Below the pieces are notes generated by a model, which saw only the letters and a list, made by a program, of their open reading frames with translations, was not told the origin of the DNA and made no database searches. This document shows positions 24,318-39,000 of a stretch of DNA of 64,000 bases, in pieces. Made by a program: the position numbers and the translations under genes. Position 1 is the stretch's first letter. Every line of letters starts with the position of its first letter. The stretch comes from Eretmocerus hayati (taxonomy: Eukaryota > Arthropoda > Insecta > Hymenoptera > Aphelinidae), in the NCBI GenBank assembly GCA_029851415.1, contig CM056742.1:155935121-155999120 (forward strand), written 5' to 3'.

Positions 24318-24616
24318 ACATTTCGATACAAAGTGTAAAAAATAGGTTTTACTCCCCCGTATCGAACTGTGTTTTTTTAAAAACTGTGAGAGAAAGTGGC
24401 AAATCAGTGTGAAAATGGTACATTTTGATACAAGGGTGTAAAACCTATTATTCGCATCCTCGTGATGATTTCGACCCTCGCCTGCGGCTCGGGCCGGAAA
24501 CCCATCACTCGGACGCGAATAAAACGTCTTACGCCCGTGTATCTAACTATACTTTAACTCACAGTTTATCGAAAAGTATAGTTAGATAAGCGGGCGGGTT
24601 AGTTGTATCGAAATGT
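24318..24616. mobile_element. Palindromic element with 14-bp TIRs and internal perfect hairpin
   Basis: The ends ACATTTCGATACAA (24318-24331) and their exact complement (24603-24616) enclose 299 bp. Inside, TATCTAACTATACTTT (24540-24555) pairs perfectly with 24573-24588 across a 17-nt loop. The GC-rich centre holds another inverted pair, ATTCGCATCCTCGTGATG with CATCACTCGGACGCGAAT. A partial direct copy of the left end recurs at about 24418. It is non-coding and MITE-like. Confidence 0.7.
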
Positions 24617-27056
24617 AACAAGTTGTGTCAAAAATGACGTTTACTGGAAACGATGTCAAAATATGTGGTCAAGATCAATTCATGAGCACCACAGCAGAGT
24701 AGTGATACACAGAGAAGCCCAACTTTCGTCTCGAATATTCGTGTTGTGATTCTTTTCTCTTTAGCACGATAAGAGCGCACGTGTTGTCAAAATATGACTG
24801 ATTGATTAGGTTTGACCAATAAGTTGCTAATTGCATTATCTGCGCGATGATGTTGAATTACTGCTTCGTGCGCTCTATGTTGAGAAAACCGAGGAAAAAA
24901 CTCAAAAAATCTGTTATGGAACATCCAGAATTAAGATTTTCCGTTCGTACGTTTTCGGCACCCAAATATCCAAGTTTTCCCAAAACTATGACCAGGCAAA
25001 GCATATTAGTAATTCTGCGAAGTGCGTAGTAGTCAGATTGGAAGAAAATTTCAACTCAACCAAATGTATGTACAATGATCTTGCTTTATTCACTTGAATC
25101 CATGGTTATAATGATATTCAATTAGTAAAATAAAATTCTTGTAATCAAAATCCTGGATATAATGGACAATAGACCTACATTATTCCTCGACGCTGTTTCA
25201 CAAATATACATACAAATTTAATTAATTGTTATTATGTCAACTTCTCGCTAATTTGGCTTACAGGTTCAATATTTTTTGCAGAACAAAACAGTAATAACCA
25301 TAGATAATTTACATAACTAGGTGAAATGATACAGACATGATATAACAAATTTCAAATAGGATGTCCTATCTGTCTAACTACATTCAAGATTAACATGATG
25401 GAATTATGATTCCTTAGTCCCTGTAGAGTCACCAAGAGAATGGTCTATAATCGCTCGGATTTTTCGATGTTACTAGATACCCTACTAATTACATGATAAT
25501 GATAAATGTCTATGTTTTATTTATTGAAGCAAAAGGAAATATGGAAAGATCGCCAACATTCCGTATTATCACATCTCTTATCTGAAAGACAATTCATCGC
25601 GAAATATTGATTGAATGAATCGCTCTTCAATTCTTTCTTGCCAAAGCCAAGTTTTCCTAACGTAACAAACAAGTTGTTAAGGTTACAGTGAATCACCGAT
25701 GATTTTTGCGTTTTATTGTAATCGTGGCATGCATCTGTCGATTATTTTTCATGACAATACAGAAACGGCTTTTTGATCGGATGAAAAAATGATTCAGAGC
25801 TCTTGCGCGTCACAGACTTTAAAACTGTGGCGACTCGTTTCAATTGCGTGTAAAACGTTCAACTAGTATCAAACACATCTGCATCCGTACATTTAGATTC
25901 AAGCTTTCGATGATATTTATGAAGCTAAGTATTGAAATTCGTGAGAAAAGTGTATGATTTTACGAAATCTTAACCACGCACGATTCAACTATCAATAACA
26001 AGCCACAATGACCAAAATTATATATAACGCACCACGCCATCTCTGAGTTTCGTAGGGACATTTTGGAACCATGTAACACAACTGCTTCGCACAGCAATGC
26101 GTTTTCATGTAGATTTCTGTCGAATAGTGTTCCTACGAATTATAAAGCGGTCAAAAGGAACGAATCCACAAAATACTCATCATCGTACCAGTTTCAAAAA
26201 CAGTTACAATATAAAATCAGACTTCCATTCATATCCCTCGACACTGTCATTAGGTCCACATTCTATATTTTCGAGCATCAAACATTGAATTCATCACGAA
26301 ATAATTCACAATCACAAAGCCAAAATCGACACAACTCAGTGACAAATACGGAAACTCGTCGATACTAGCACAACACCTTCGACAAATTTAGTTAGCACAT
26401 AGGCACACAGTTGCATCTTGCCCAAAGACCGTTTAAAAATGGAAAATCATTGTACTCTATGGTCTCAACAGGAATGACGAATGAAATGATGTATCAATAA
26501 ACCACTTATATAGTCACAAAACGAAAACAAATCAACAGTCCGATTTTTTGAGCGTAACTCGTTCCATCGGAGTCAGCTCTGTTAAACAAACTAAACAAAT
26601 GCAAGACACAAGAAAATCTAAAAGAAGGCGAACCTTCTGTGAAATCTTTATAACGGCAACAATCCGACAAAAATACATTAGATTGAAGAATTAAAGAGTC
26701 GTTTGGTGCAGAGTTCCTTAGCTCGCCCGCCCTGTTCCCTTCTCTAAGCACTTTCCTTACCTATCTACAATTCTAATATATTCTTTGTCCATAAATTTCA
26801 AATATTATTTATACATATCTCTATATTGTTGCAAGATTCAAAAGTTCCTATCAAATGAGAACGTATCCCGCGTTATCTCGTGCAATCTTCTCTCAATCAC
26901 AATAGTTTCCAAGCCTCAACAGGTCAATTATACTCACGGAGGCAGTGAGCTCCATGCATACGTTGAACGTACAATCGAACTCGTGAGGATATTGCAAATT
27001 AGGACGAAACCACATTAGTCATCGTCTTATTCTTCAGGCTAAACTCATCTCGACGT
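24617..27056 (-). other. Probable Sec16 3'UTR and downstream sequence
   Basis: It lies directly 3' of the Sec16 stop on the minus strand. No convincing ORF is present. It contains minus-strand AATAAA words listed separately. Confidence 0.4.
25516..25525 (-). terminator. Overlapping AATAAATAAA polyadenylation signals, candidate Sec16 3' end
   Basis: Two overlapping minus-strand AATAAA hexamers lie about 1.5 kb past the Sec16 stop. Another single hexamer is at 25085-25090. Which one is used cannot be told from sequence. Confidence 0.35.
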
Positions 27057-30000
27057 CTATCGCGGTGGGTATCTGGTGCGCGACTGATTCTTTAGCGATG
27101 ATCGATCCCTCATGTCTACCGGATTGTACATCATTGGTCCCTGTATACATAAAGACAATAGTGAGGTTTTGTATTAGTAGCCATCTGAAAATGAGTCACA
27201 TATAGTACATTGCAATAGTTTTCAAACTTATCGTGCTAAAATAGCAAAAAACTGTTCTTTTCATGATTCGTATCTCACTCACATTAAGAATCTTGTAAGA
27301 TCATTCTTCAATTCCAACTTCCACACTACATGAAATAGTTGATTAAAAAAATGAGATGCAATCAATCAGTCTAATAATGATCCTATTTTCGAAGTGTTCA
27401 GAAAGCATGAATAATGTATCAGTGTGTCACTCATGAAAAGTAAAAATATATTGGCTAGCTATGAAAGGCAAATGAAAAAGTTAAAATTACAAATGGTAAC
27501 TGAAGAAGATGACGATGATTGAACAAATAATAAAATGAAAATTCTTTACTGATTTTTATGATAAATGTGGAGAGAATTTGTATTGTAGCACCAGGCTTTC
27601 CCGTAGTTTTGCAACAAAAAAATTATTATGATAATGTAGGTCGTGCTTTGGATTCCACGAATTCCCAGTTCACTGTTCTGACTTGTAAAAATGTACCTGA
27701 GACTATGTATTATCGAGACTTTGGAAGGTCATGGTGATTTTCGAGCATCAGAAGCTTAAATTCGAGACAGCTGGCTTGAATAGCTGTAGGTAGTACGGGT
27801 AATTGATTATAATTTCATATCTCTGAGCGATGTCAGTATAATAGAGAGGGATGAGCTGGATTGTAATGCTTTTACCTTGTCCCTTTGGAAGTGCCACGGA
27901 TCCCTCATTGTGTAGCTCTGTACCTCTCGAGATAGTGAACTGGTCGAGCTCCAACGCGAGAGCTGCGATTTTCATTTTTAGTCACTAACAACTCATTTAT
28001 TGGATTGTTCTCTCAAATTTTTTTCCTTTATTAATTCGTTAATTTGTTATTTGTAGAAATTCAAATCAGGTTACACGCCATCGATTAGTCGGAGAAAACG
28101 AAAGTACACCTCGTTTTTTTTGTAAGTTGAATATCATTTCAATGTTAGATTTTTGTGTCGGGTACATTCCATACGCAAAAATCTACAGACTAGCAATGAT
28201 TATGGTTACATCTGTTAATTTAATCGAAGTAGTGTGATAAGAGTTGAGAGGACTCAAATGAATGGATAATCACGCAAAAAGACGTCACAAAGAGGATACA
28301 AAACGTGGCATGAAAATAAGTGTACGCCCTGGCGTACAGAAATGGTAAAGGCCAGCTCGGGGTTGACGTGAGGCCGAGAAGAATTTTTTGGACACTCGAA
28401 TCTTAATAACGCAAAGATGATATGGCTCAACAAGCGCATATGAAAAGAAAAAGATCCCAGATGTCCTATTGTAGAAAAGCTTTCCGCGAAAGATTCACAC
28501 ACTTAGGAGACCAAAACCAGACTCAAACCTTTTTCCTGTTAACATGCCCATGAATCTCAAACGAATCTTCTACTATATCGTAACAACAGAATGCAAAACG
28601 AATCAAATCTCCATTCTCAAGAACATCCACCCTAAAACAGCTGCAAAAAGATGATAAGCACAAAACGCAGCATAATGTGAGGATTGCAGAGCTCAAATGA
28701 TGTCAAAAAGTTCATGAAAAAATGTCAAAGCGTTGCGTAATGAAATTTGTACCAGTGATGGAAACGGGTTATTGAAGAGGTTGCTGTGCAAATGAATCAC
28801 ATTTTCGACAGCTACGGTCGAATTCATAATGATCACATGTACAAAAGACAAATCAATAAAGTATTCCTGTCTTACTATTGATCATAATTGTTAATTGGTA
28901 AAACCATTCTGCTCCCCCATCTGCTTGCAAGTGGGAACCATGAAAATAGAGACAGAATTCATATGTTTAGAACGCTACATAATTACATCAGAACTCTAAT
29001 TTTTTCATAACACAAGAGCTCATAAGTATAAAAAACGACTTTCCGCCATAAACACCGGAAAGAGCACATCGAATGTCCTACAAATAGAATTGTTTCACAT
29101 GAAACAAGAACGATTCAATTCTTGAGTTGTGAGCTCCCAAACAAAAATTCACACACGAATAATGAGGTCATTCATACAGTCAAGATGAATGGAGATACAG
29201 AAAACTAAATATTATAGTCCTAATGAGTAATCATGAGTGAAACACACACAATGAATCAATTTCTAATCCAATATGCAGATTACGGTCGAGTGATTCCGGA
29301 ACGAACGAGAATATTGTGCACATACAAGACAAAACTACGGGAAAGTGTGAAGTGGACAGAACACATATTGTATCAAGAGAAGTCTTTCACTTACAGCTAG
29401 TGAATGAGTCTCGAGTGAGAATTACTACTGTGAGTAGTGTGAGTATTGTGAGTTTTGAAAGTATAACTCCTTAGACCCAATACTATCTATTCACGAACTC
29501 AAATTACGAAAGTTTGTGAAGAGAATTCGTCTTGACAAAGCATGCTCAACATAAAGATGGTCCTAAACAAAATTTTTAGCTAATCCAAACAATAATAAGG
29601 AGTCACTCGTTTCAATGCCTCTAATTCTTCCAACATCAGTTAAAAAATCAAGTATATGGTCTATATAAAAAGAAAAAATTAGTGATTTGTAACAAAATTG
29701 TTCTGAGTTATGTTCTACTTACCGCTTGAGAATTTTCATTCAACTGTGGAGCGACGCTCGCTGCAGGAGTCAAAAAGTCTACTGGTGCATTCACGTCATT
29801 AACTAAGATGAGAAATCCAACATTAGAGTAATGAACGGTAAATATGTAGAGGTTTTGAGGTTTATGAATATAGTCTTGATCTGAATTTCTATATCAACTT
29901 TTTTCATGAAATACTTTGTGACAAGGAAGAGCACTCAAAGAAGACACAGTGACGGATGAAAAAAAACTCGTGTGCTGTGTACAAGTTGATGTCCACGTGC

Positions 30001-33000
30001 TTTTTTTCATTCGTCGTTGAGTCGAAGTATTCATTTTTCTTTATGCATTGAAGATCTGATGTTTATGATCGATTAATCGTCGAAAGAACTTGAGATTGAG
30101 ACCGAAAATATATATCTGTGTTCTGTTTTTGCATAACTAAGAACCTTATCAAGTGATTAAAGTGCAAGATTGTCTCAGCCTAAGACAGGAACTTTACAAT
30201 ATTTGTAAATTTGCGTAACGTACCAGGTGTTGGTATAAAAAGTTGCGGCGAAGAAGCGGCCATCGGCGTGGCCGGCGATCCCATTGGCGTAGGTGCCGGA
30301 CTCGCAGCTTGAGAACCACCTTGCTTGGCACCACCTGGATTCATTACGTCAACGTAATTTGCTCGCATATTGCGACCTCGTGGCAGCTTGTACATGTTGC
30401 CTCCGCCACTCGTGATCAGCTTTGAGCTGTTCAAAGGATCCTCGCTGGGCTGATGAAGTGTTGGTGCCGAATTTGAGTTCACCATCGTCGAAGTGGTTGG
30501 CGTCGTTGTGGGAATTTGCAAAGTGGAAACTGAACCCGGCGGCAAAGGTGGAAGTCCCGTGGTGGCTGGCATTGCAGGACTAGGGTTTGTAAGCGGCTTG
30601 AAGCTTGGAATTTCTGACATTTTGGGTGGGGGAGGTGGCGGGCCCGAGCTTGAGCTACCATCGTCGTCCTTGTTGGTCCACTTCTTCGTCACGGGATCCC
30701 ACACGATCTGCAGATGAAAGATTCAGAATCATAAATCGAAACATTGTAACCCTATTGGAAATGAAATATATCGTGGGGTAATACTTGGTAATACGTACGT
30801 TATACCACAGAATTTTCGGGAAACGGACAAGTAAACTATTTTTGCTGAAATCAACTGGACGCTCAAACTCTTTCAACATGAACGCTCAACCAATACATTT
30901 AGAATGGTTCTATTGTCAATTCAACGCAAATTCCATTAACCTCATTATCGATTAATCTTCTTCAAAAATCTTTACACGAGAACAAGTTTGGATCATTGCA
31001 CACACGAAAGAGAAGAGGTTGGAATGTTCTTCAAGCTCTTATAGGTAAACCACTCGAAGCTACTTGTTTTTAGTGAGAGCGTAAAATAATAATAACGTTT
31101 AATGGAAATTGGAGATAAAAGAAGGACCAATGTTAGTTAATTAGTCAGACGAGGATCAGACGAAGGCTTATTCTCATTTCATCAAACTCATTAGAAATGT
31201 ACTGGCCTGTTTGCATTTTGAGGGCAATCAATTGTACCAATATGACCTCCGCGAGCCCTTTGATCAGAAAAAATATCAAGTTCCCACAAAGTTCAAAAGT
31301 ACGTCTCAGATGGGTCATGATTATACATAATTTCAATCACAAGTGATTACGTTCCATTACTAAACAAACTCAAGACCTGAATCATTTTTTTTTTCTTTTT
31401 GTTACAAACTGAAGAAGAACTAAATCTCGATCCGAAATTAAAATTATCTACAATCATATCCTCGTCTGAGCACCAATAATCTAGAGGGCGAAGGGAAAAA
31501 ATCTTACCGCAGGGTTGCTGTCATCAGGCAGGATCATTTGATTTTTAGGCTTGAGTGCAAGCTTGCTAAAAATTCCACCAAACCAGGATCCACCGCTACC
31601 GCCACCACCAGCACCACCGGCTCCCGCGCCACCCGGTTTCTTGTCTGCTGATTTTTCCTGTCCTTTCTTTGCATCTCCACCGCTCTTATTAGCGGCACCC
31701 AATCGTGATGGCTCCAAAGATTCAAGTTCTTCCAGAGGGTCGTACTGCTTTCCACCACTAGGGCCCATAGAAATGCTTGGCTGCTGCTGTTGTTGTTGCT
31801 GCTGCGAAACAAAACAGAGATTCATCATCGCAAACTTGCTCCGGCAAAGTCCATCCTTGACTGCTGCCAACTGTATCACAAAAGACTATATGCTTAAGTT
31901 AGCAATAATCAAGGAGGCACTTTGCATGCTTCAAAACAAGTATTTCTATAGGTGACTAACTACACAATTAAGATTGATACGTGTCTATGGGGGGTGAGCG
32001 TCCACTCCAAGCGAAAGCACAAGTCGGCTGTATAGGATTTTCAGATATGTGATATTTATTCATAGCTGCCATAAGTAGTCTTGAACTGGTACACAAGAGT
32101 CAAAGATTGGCTCAGAGCAGTAGAAAACCTGACACCATCTACGATACATTGACTTATGTTTGGCGGAAGATGTACCACCTTATTGATAAAAGAAACATCG
32201 ATACTACACAACACAACTTATAGAACGAGATAAATTGACACGGTTTGAGCTGAGCGATCTCCCAATCGCACTTAATTATCACATTGTCCGCGCACTAAGA
32301 ACTTGATCACATTCACAGGTCATCACTGTCTATTTGAGATGCTGGCAATGGTTCCGGTTTAGGCCTATTGGTAAGAGGCGCATCAATAGGAAAAGTACCA
32401 CCAAAGATTAGAGGTCTATATTTTCCTGGACTGCTCAAACTCTGTTGTCGACTCCATGCGTCTACTGTATCACATATGACGTCTTTTCTACGTACGTGGG
32501 GTGCCACCTTGACGACTTTTTTCTCATCAAAGTTGCAATACTGCGTCAAGGTTTGTCCCTTTACCTTTTCCTTCTCAACTGAAGTTTCATGTGGACTTTC
32601 ATTTACGACTCTCATTTTTCCAAACTGAATATCTAGGTCTGTAGTCTTGGAGATGAAGTCCTCCGATGCAGACTTGGATTTGGGCGTACACTTGAGAAAG
32701 ACTGGCGGAGGTTTAAGTGCGAATGCGTTCAGTTTTGGATATTTCTGTTTATGAAGTTTGGTGGCCAAAGGTGGAGGTTCGTTATCCGAAAGACTAGACG
32801 GTGCTCGTCGTCGTTGACGCAGGATAGAATCGGCTGGACTATCAGGGATAGTGTTAGTCAAGTGGCGTGCGGGACTACTTACTTCGTCTTTGCTCGACTG
32901 TTCCGCTGCGGTAATCCGCTTTCCCTCCAACTTTTCCGACTGATGCGGAGCAGGAGATGTATTGCGCCCACAAGGCCGCGGCAGCGATAGATTAAAACAA

Positions 33001-36000
33001 AACAGGCGATATGCGTTCATTAGTATCCAAGGGTTAGTTAGCCTCCCGAGCATCTACAATCTCCAAGCCATAGCTGAGTAGTCAAGCAACTCTCGATAGT
33101 TTTTGTCAAATTACTCAAAGGAGACTTGCAACTCGGGCAAAAATGTATTTTTAATAAGCGAATTGCAAGCTTCCCAAATCGTCAATTCGCTTCGACATTA
33201 ATTCCAGAATTCTTCAACAATATACTCAGTTTGGCCTATGTATGCAACAAATACCCACTCCTGACCTACTCCTTATTAGTAAATGAATGAAAAAACCCTC
33301 ATAAACCCAGATAGCTTTGAGAGAGAAAATTGATTTCAATCAACTTACCTCGTAACCCCATTGGTTTTGGTGCTGCGATTGTTCCGAATCTTGCTGCTCC
33401 GACGTGTATTGGAAACTGGTGTTTTTGGACCATTCGGATTGTGCATATTCTTGGTTACCGTAGTCTTGCTGCTCGTACGTCTGCTGCTGTTGTTGTTGTT
33501 GTTGAGATGCCCAGTAATCTTGTTGATATGATCTGTATGGCTGCTGTTCCTCGTGATCTGTTTCAGGGAACGACGTTTCTCGTGCATCGTCATCCAACTG
33601 ATCGGAGTTGTTCATCGATGGTGTTACACCCCAAGGATTAACCTTTGAACCGTATGAACCTATCGCAGAGCTCATCATTGATGTAGAGAACTGAGATTGA
33701 TGATGCGATCCGCCCAAATTAGACTGTTGCTGTAGCTGATTGTCAGCTAGTTCTAGATTTGAATCGACTGCGCCAGAATCGCTCTCTTGGACGATCTCAC
33801 CGGATTCACACCTGAGTACGATTTGCTCAAGGCTCTTCAGCCACGACAAATTTATGATGTCCTCGTCTGAATCTCTGTACACTGGGTCATGATATCTGAG
33901 CCTGTCGCCAAGCGAGTACACATCGCTGATGAACGAGCTCTTGTATCTCTCAGGCTCGGCTATCAAGTTGATGGCCACTTGCTCAATGTAGAGAAGAGCT
34001 TTTTCGATAAGTCCGTAATCTACCATCTTGGCAGCTACATTGAATTTGAAAGTCTGCAGGTTGGCAAGGGTGAATGGTTCGTTTAGCTTGCGCCCGTACT
34101 CATATATCTCGGTGAGCATTATTGCCTCCATGCTCAAAAACTCGGAGTAAGGTTTTTGATGGTTGGCACCGATCAGGACAATTTTAGCATCGTCCGAACC
34201 GTACGAACCGAATTCCACCTCGCTGACAACGTAGCAGAAATGTGCAGCATATAAGTCACCACGCGCCAGCAGAGTGTCACCAAGCTTGGAAATGATCGAA
34301 CGACGATTCACTTTCGGATTGGCAGACGTATCGTTGGAGATTATCATTGCCAAGTGAGGCCTCCAATCGTACCAGCTTGGATCGGATAGGCACTGGTGGA
34401 TAAAGAAAATAAGTTATATGACCGTTGAAGATGATATGTTCAAGGGTAGATACGTTAGATAAGAGACTTACAGTTACACATGCAGGTTTCTGACCCGAAT
34501 GCAGCTGATACAACGTTTGCAATGGATCTTGAGGAGGCAAACTATTGGCAAAGCGAGTCATTACCGACTTATGCCTACGCTCGCTTATTTTGCTTGCCAG
34601 GAATAGAGCATGGCCCCATAATCCTTCGACCATTGCAAATTCTAAATATAAAAATTAGATTTATAGTTAATGATCGTTGTGCTAGTTAACAATGGAGAGG
34701 TTTTACTCACCTAAAGCTTCATCAGTTGACCCGCGCAACAATTTGTCTCGGAACTCATCGGTAAGTTGTTTGACACTCTTTTGGACTTTGGTTTGTTCTT
34801 CGATTTCAACAGGCTGAACAGTATCACTGACAACTTTCTCACCTCCAGATGCACTAGATCTCTGAGACACCGTCGACTCTCTGCGTTTATCTCTTTTTGA
34901 AGGTTTATTTGCATCATACGGATATGCAACTTCATTGTCTGATAACAGAGATGAGATGTCTTCACCGTCAACTTTCTGCAGATGGTAGAGGTACATTTTT
35001 CAGATTCAAGTTCTTTGATTTTGGTACATAGAACGTAACTATATATCTCGAATTCTTACCCCATTCTTCTCTATCAGCATTTTCATCAGATCGTACAAAA
35101 GGACGTAGGATGAAACTTCAATGATGTCATCTCTGCTGGGAGCTTTTTCTATTTTATCTTTACAGTAGTCAATGATCATCTTTTTGTGCGTTACGCCTCT
35201 GAGTAATGAGACAAAATATTAGTAGAGCTCTTCGTGCTTTATAAATGAGAATATATTAATTCGTTTTGATTCAACTCACTTTATCAAGGGGCCAGGATAA
35301 GATCTAAGCTCACGATACGTTACATCAGAAATCAATAGTTGGTTCATTTTCAATATATCTATTTTAGCTCTTTCTCCATCAGCTGGGTAGCTTGGATGAA
35401 CATGTAAAAGTACCCCGACCGATAACGAGCCTGTGGATAGTGTGATTATGAGAAAGATCGAGCGATGAAAATGATCGAACTGATTATTTAGAATAGTACC
35501 TTTAGCGTGAGCCGTCGAGAATTTCGTAGGAGTTAACCGCGATGACATGGTTGTTTGCTGGTCATCAAGTAGAGACGTGTCCGTCAAATTTCTCTTATCG
35601 CTAGAATTTCTGAGGAAGATCAAATCAATAAATTACTATTTCTCTCAATGTACAGCATATTCGATCATTCAAGTCAGCCAGAAAATGCAGAAAAATAAAA
35701 TTTACATTGTATGAACAAAGAAAGTTTATGGGCTCTAAAAATTTGACAATTTATAGAAAAAATGTGTTTCATCAACTACTTGTCGTGCTCGCAATCACCT
35801 AAACAAATTTCTACATGGAGGTATTCGCCACCTCGGCGAATTTCTTGACCACGCAGACCAGCCAGAGTACGGACCGTAAGATACTCCATTTGGGGTATAC
35901 GAGTAAACGTTTTCGCTCACATGGAGTCTGTCATGCGGTAAGCGAGAGATCGAAATTAATCATGGGAGTAACGCATTTCACTTTATAACTTTACGAATAA

Positions 36001-39000
36001 CTCAGAGTGTTAACATAAAAGCAGACATACAACCGTCAGAAATCGTTACAATCAATTATTGCAATCGAATATTTACCTGTCATCACACGAACTTCGTCCG
36101 GAATGTACACTGGCCCTGTCTTCCGGGTAATTAGGAGCAACTCCTCTTGAAACTTGTTGTTGATGTTGGTAATATTTATGATACCATTCGGCATAAGCCG
36201 CAGGATCAGTCCTCCGCAAATTTTCAAGATATGCGTAGTAATTGTTATTGTAGTTTGATCCATAATCATACCCTTGATAGTCTGAGAAAAAATGAAATGG
36301 TCATTACACCGACTGTTCAGATATTTGTAAAGAGGATAGGTCAATACGTACTATTGTAAGGATAAGAAGAATATGGGTCCCTCCCGCGCATGTAGTAATC
36401 TCTGTCTCGATCGTTGTAGGAAGACCTGCTAGATGGTCTAGAACTGGAAAATATGCTTATTTGGCAGACGTAAGAGTGGAACAGTAATTTACAGCTTGTC
36501 AAAACCAACTTCTATGCTAACTCAAATGCAGGACTTAAGGCACAAGAAAAAAAATTGTACTTACTTTCGACCGTAAGAATCTTCATAGTATTCTCTCCGG
36601 TATGGTTCTCGTGGGTCTCGAGGATCTCGAGGATCATACTCTGGGTGCCTCCTCGGCCGTCTGTCATCGCGTCTCCTATCTCGTTCGCGATCGAGATAGT
36701 CTCGGTCTCTAGGATAGCGGGGATCAAATTCTCGCCCTTCTCTATCCAAACGCCGAGGTTCACCTGGTGTGTCTCTCCTACGTTCATCGATCCTCCTCCT
36801 TCCACCATCTCTGTCGTCAATTTCTTCCTTGTGCCTTGAACGTCGATCTAAATCTTCACGCGAGTGACGCTCTCTTTCGAGATCATCGCGATTGTTAAGT
36901 CGTCGATCATCTTCCCTAAAAGAGCCATCGCGCCGATCTAGATCTTCGCGAGAGTTGTAGGGCCGATCGTAATCGGCACCACGACGACGATCATAGTAAT
37001 AATCGTCGTCAAAGTCGCGATCTCTGTCGTAGCTGGAAGTACATTGAAATTTTCACATAATGCTCAAAAAAATGTTCATTGAATATTGTATTTTATTTCT
37101 ACTTACAAGGCAGATTTTCTGTTGTAATCGTAGCGAGAATGCCGAGATTTTGGACTAGGGTCTCGTCGTCGGTCTCTGCTATCTTCTCTACTGTTACCCG
37201 AGCCTTCATCATCACCATCTTCGTAGGAATCTCTTCTGTTCTGAGGACCAGTACCACCTTGATTTTCGACCACGGAAGCTCCCACAGCCTCTTCTCGCTT
37301 AACTCTGCTATCGCTAGACGAGTCTTGTGCCGCAGTTGCAGCTAAAAAAAATCAGATTTCATAACATAAATTTGAATTCACCTGATATTTACAGTATCAA
37401 CAATTTTAGAAATATAGTAAGGCTCACAAGCAGATGCATCGAGTGGCTGAGACCCAGTGACAACTCTAGTCCTGTCATCAGGTACAATTTGTACCGACTC
37501 GTTAGACGATGCACCTCCGGGTATTTGCCTAAGCGAACTACTATCCGGCTGTTGAGGGACATCCTCTGGTTCGTTACCTCTGCCTGGTATCTCTCTTATA
37601 GCTCCAGGTTCGGGCTGAGCAAGAATTTGAGGCGCTACTCTTTGTTCTTCTCCGGAGGGCTCGTTGCGCGATTGCTGCGGAGGTACAGGCGGTACCGAGC
37701 GTTCCCGACCGGATGGATCATTGCGACGTTCTACACTGATGTTACTGCTACTACTGTTATCCAGATCACCGACGCGTGCCAAGGGTGGTTGCTGTAACTG
37801 CTGCACGGGCGTGTTACGTTCCTGTCCGGAAGGCACATCTCGCCTGTCTGTCGTCCTGTCGGCTGAAGAAAGCACAAATGTTATGTTCTCTTTTCAAACA
37901 ATTTTTAGTCCTTGACAAAATTTGCAGGATAACGATGCCTGATTCTAAAAGTGTGCTAGTGTCTAGTAAACAGTTATTTCCGGAGATTCTGGATAAAACA
38001 TAACGTATTTTTTTTTTTTTTTTTTTTTTCATTCTTAACTTAAATTCCGTGAGTAGGTTCAATAACAGAACAATAGCAGTTTGACACTCTAATAAGCGAT
38101 ACCATGGAAGACAAAAAATATTTGACCTTACATTGCAAGCCGGGACGAGTCGAGACGGATGGCTGTTGCTGTTGTTGTTCTTGACCCGACGGATCATTTC
38201 GACGGGGATCAGACATTCGAGGACCCATGAGACTAACGCTGCTGACCGAGCCAACACCTTGCGCATATTGCTCCTGGCCTGTCGGATCGTTTCGACGAGG
38301 ATCGATACTGCTAGATTGACCTAGAACCTCACGAGCAAATGGTATATCACTTGGCACCTCATCATTTTCGTCATCTTGGCTTGGTGGAACTGCTTCGTGG
38401 TCTTGTGAATGGAGGTCAGTTAATTCACCCGTTTCTAAGAATGTATTACGATCATTCGAAGCAAATTCATAATTATCTGGCACCTGTAAATAAACACGAT
38501 GTGAGATTATAAATTGCTCTCATCATTTGAACAAATATTCAACTATTTTACGGAATAACTAATATATAGTATCGAAGATTGTATGGTCACGGTTAAGATG
38601 GATTACCTGCTCGGACTGTAAAGGTAGATGAGCTTGCTGCAGGTTTGCAGGTACCTCTACGTTATTAGTTTCTTGTCTGAAATCATTCATAGAAGCTTCT
38701 TTTGGGGGAGTTGTTTGACGAACAACTTGGTCATTATCCAATGTCTCCTTATTGATCGAATCGTGCGATCCATACATATCCCTCGCTTGTGGTTCAGGGG
38801 CAACGACTTCCAAATTCACAAAATCCGGAGTCTGTTGAATATTCTCGTAATTTTCTACATTCTGCGCAGGTGGCCACGGATCTGAAGAGTGAGTCCGATC
38901 GCTATTGAAGAAATCCTTATCGGACTGCATATGAACATTCTGATTGTACCATTGGTCATACTTGTCAACAGACTTTACACTGCTGGCTTGAGAATTTGTA

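Noticed and set aside
26063..26368. 101-codon plus ORF opposite the Sec16 3' region
   Set aside because: Low-complexity Ser/Asn/Gln composition typical of AT-rich chance ORFs; antisense to the probable Sec16 3'UTR.
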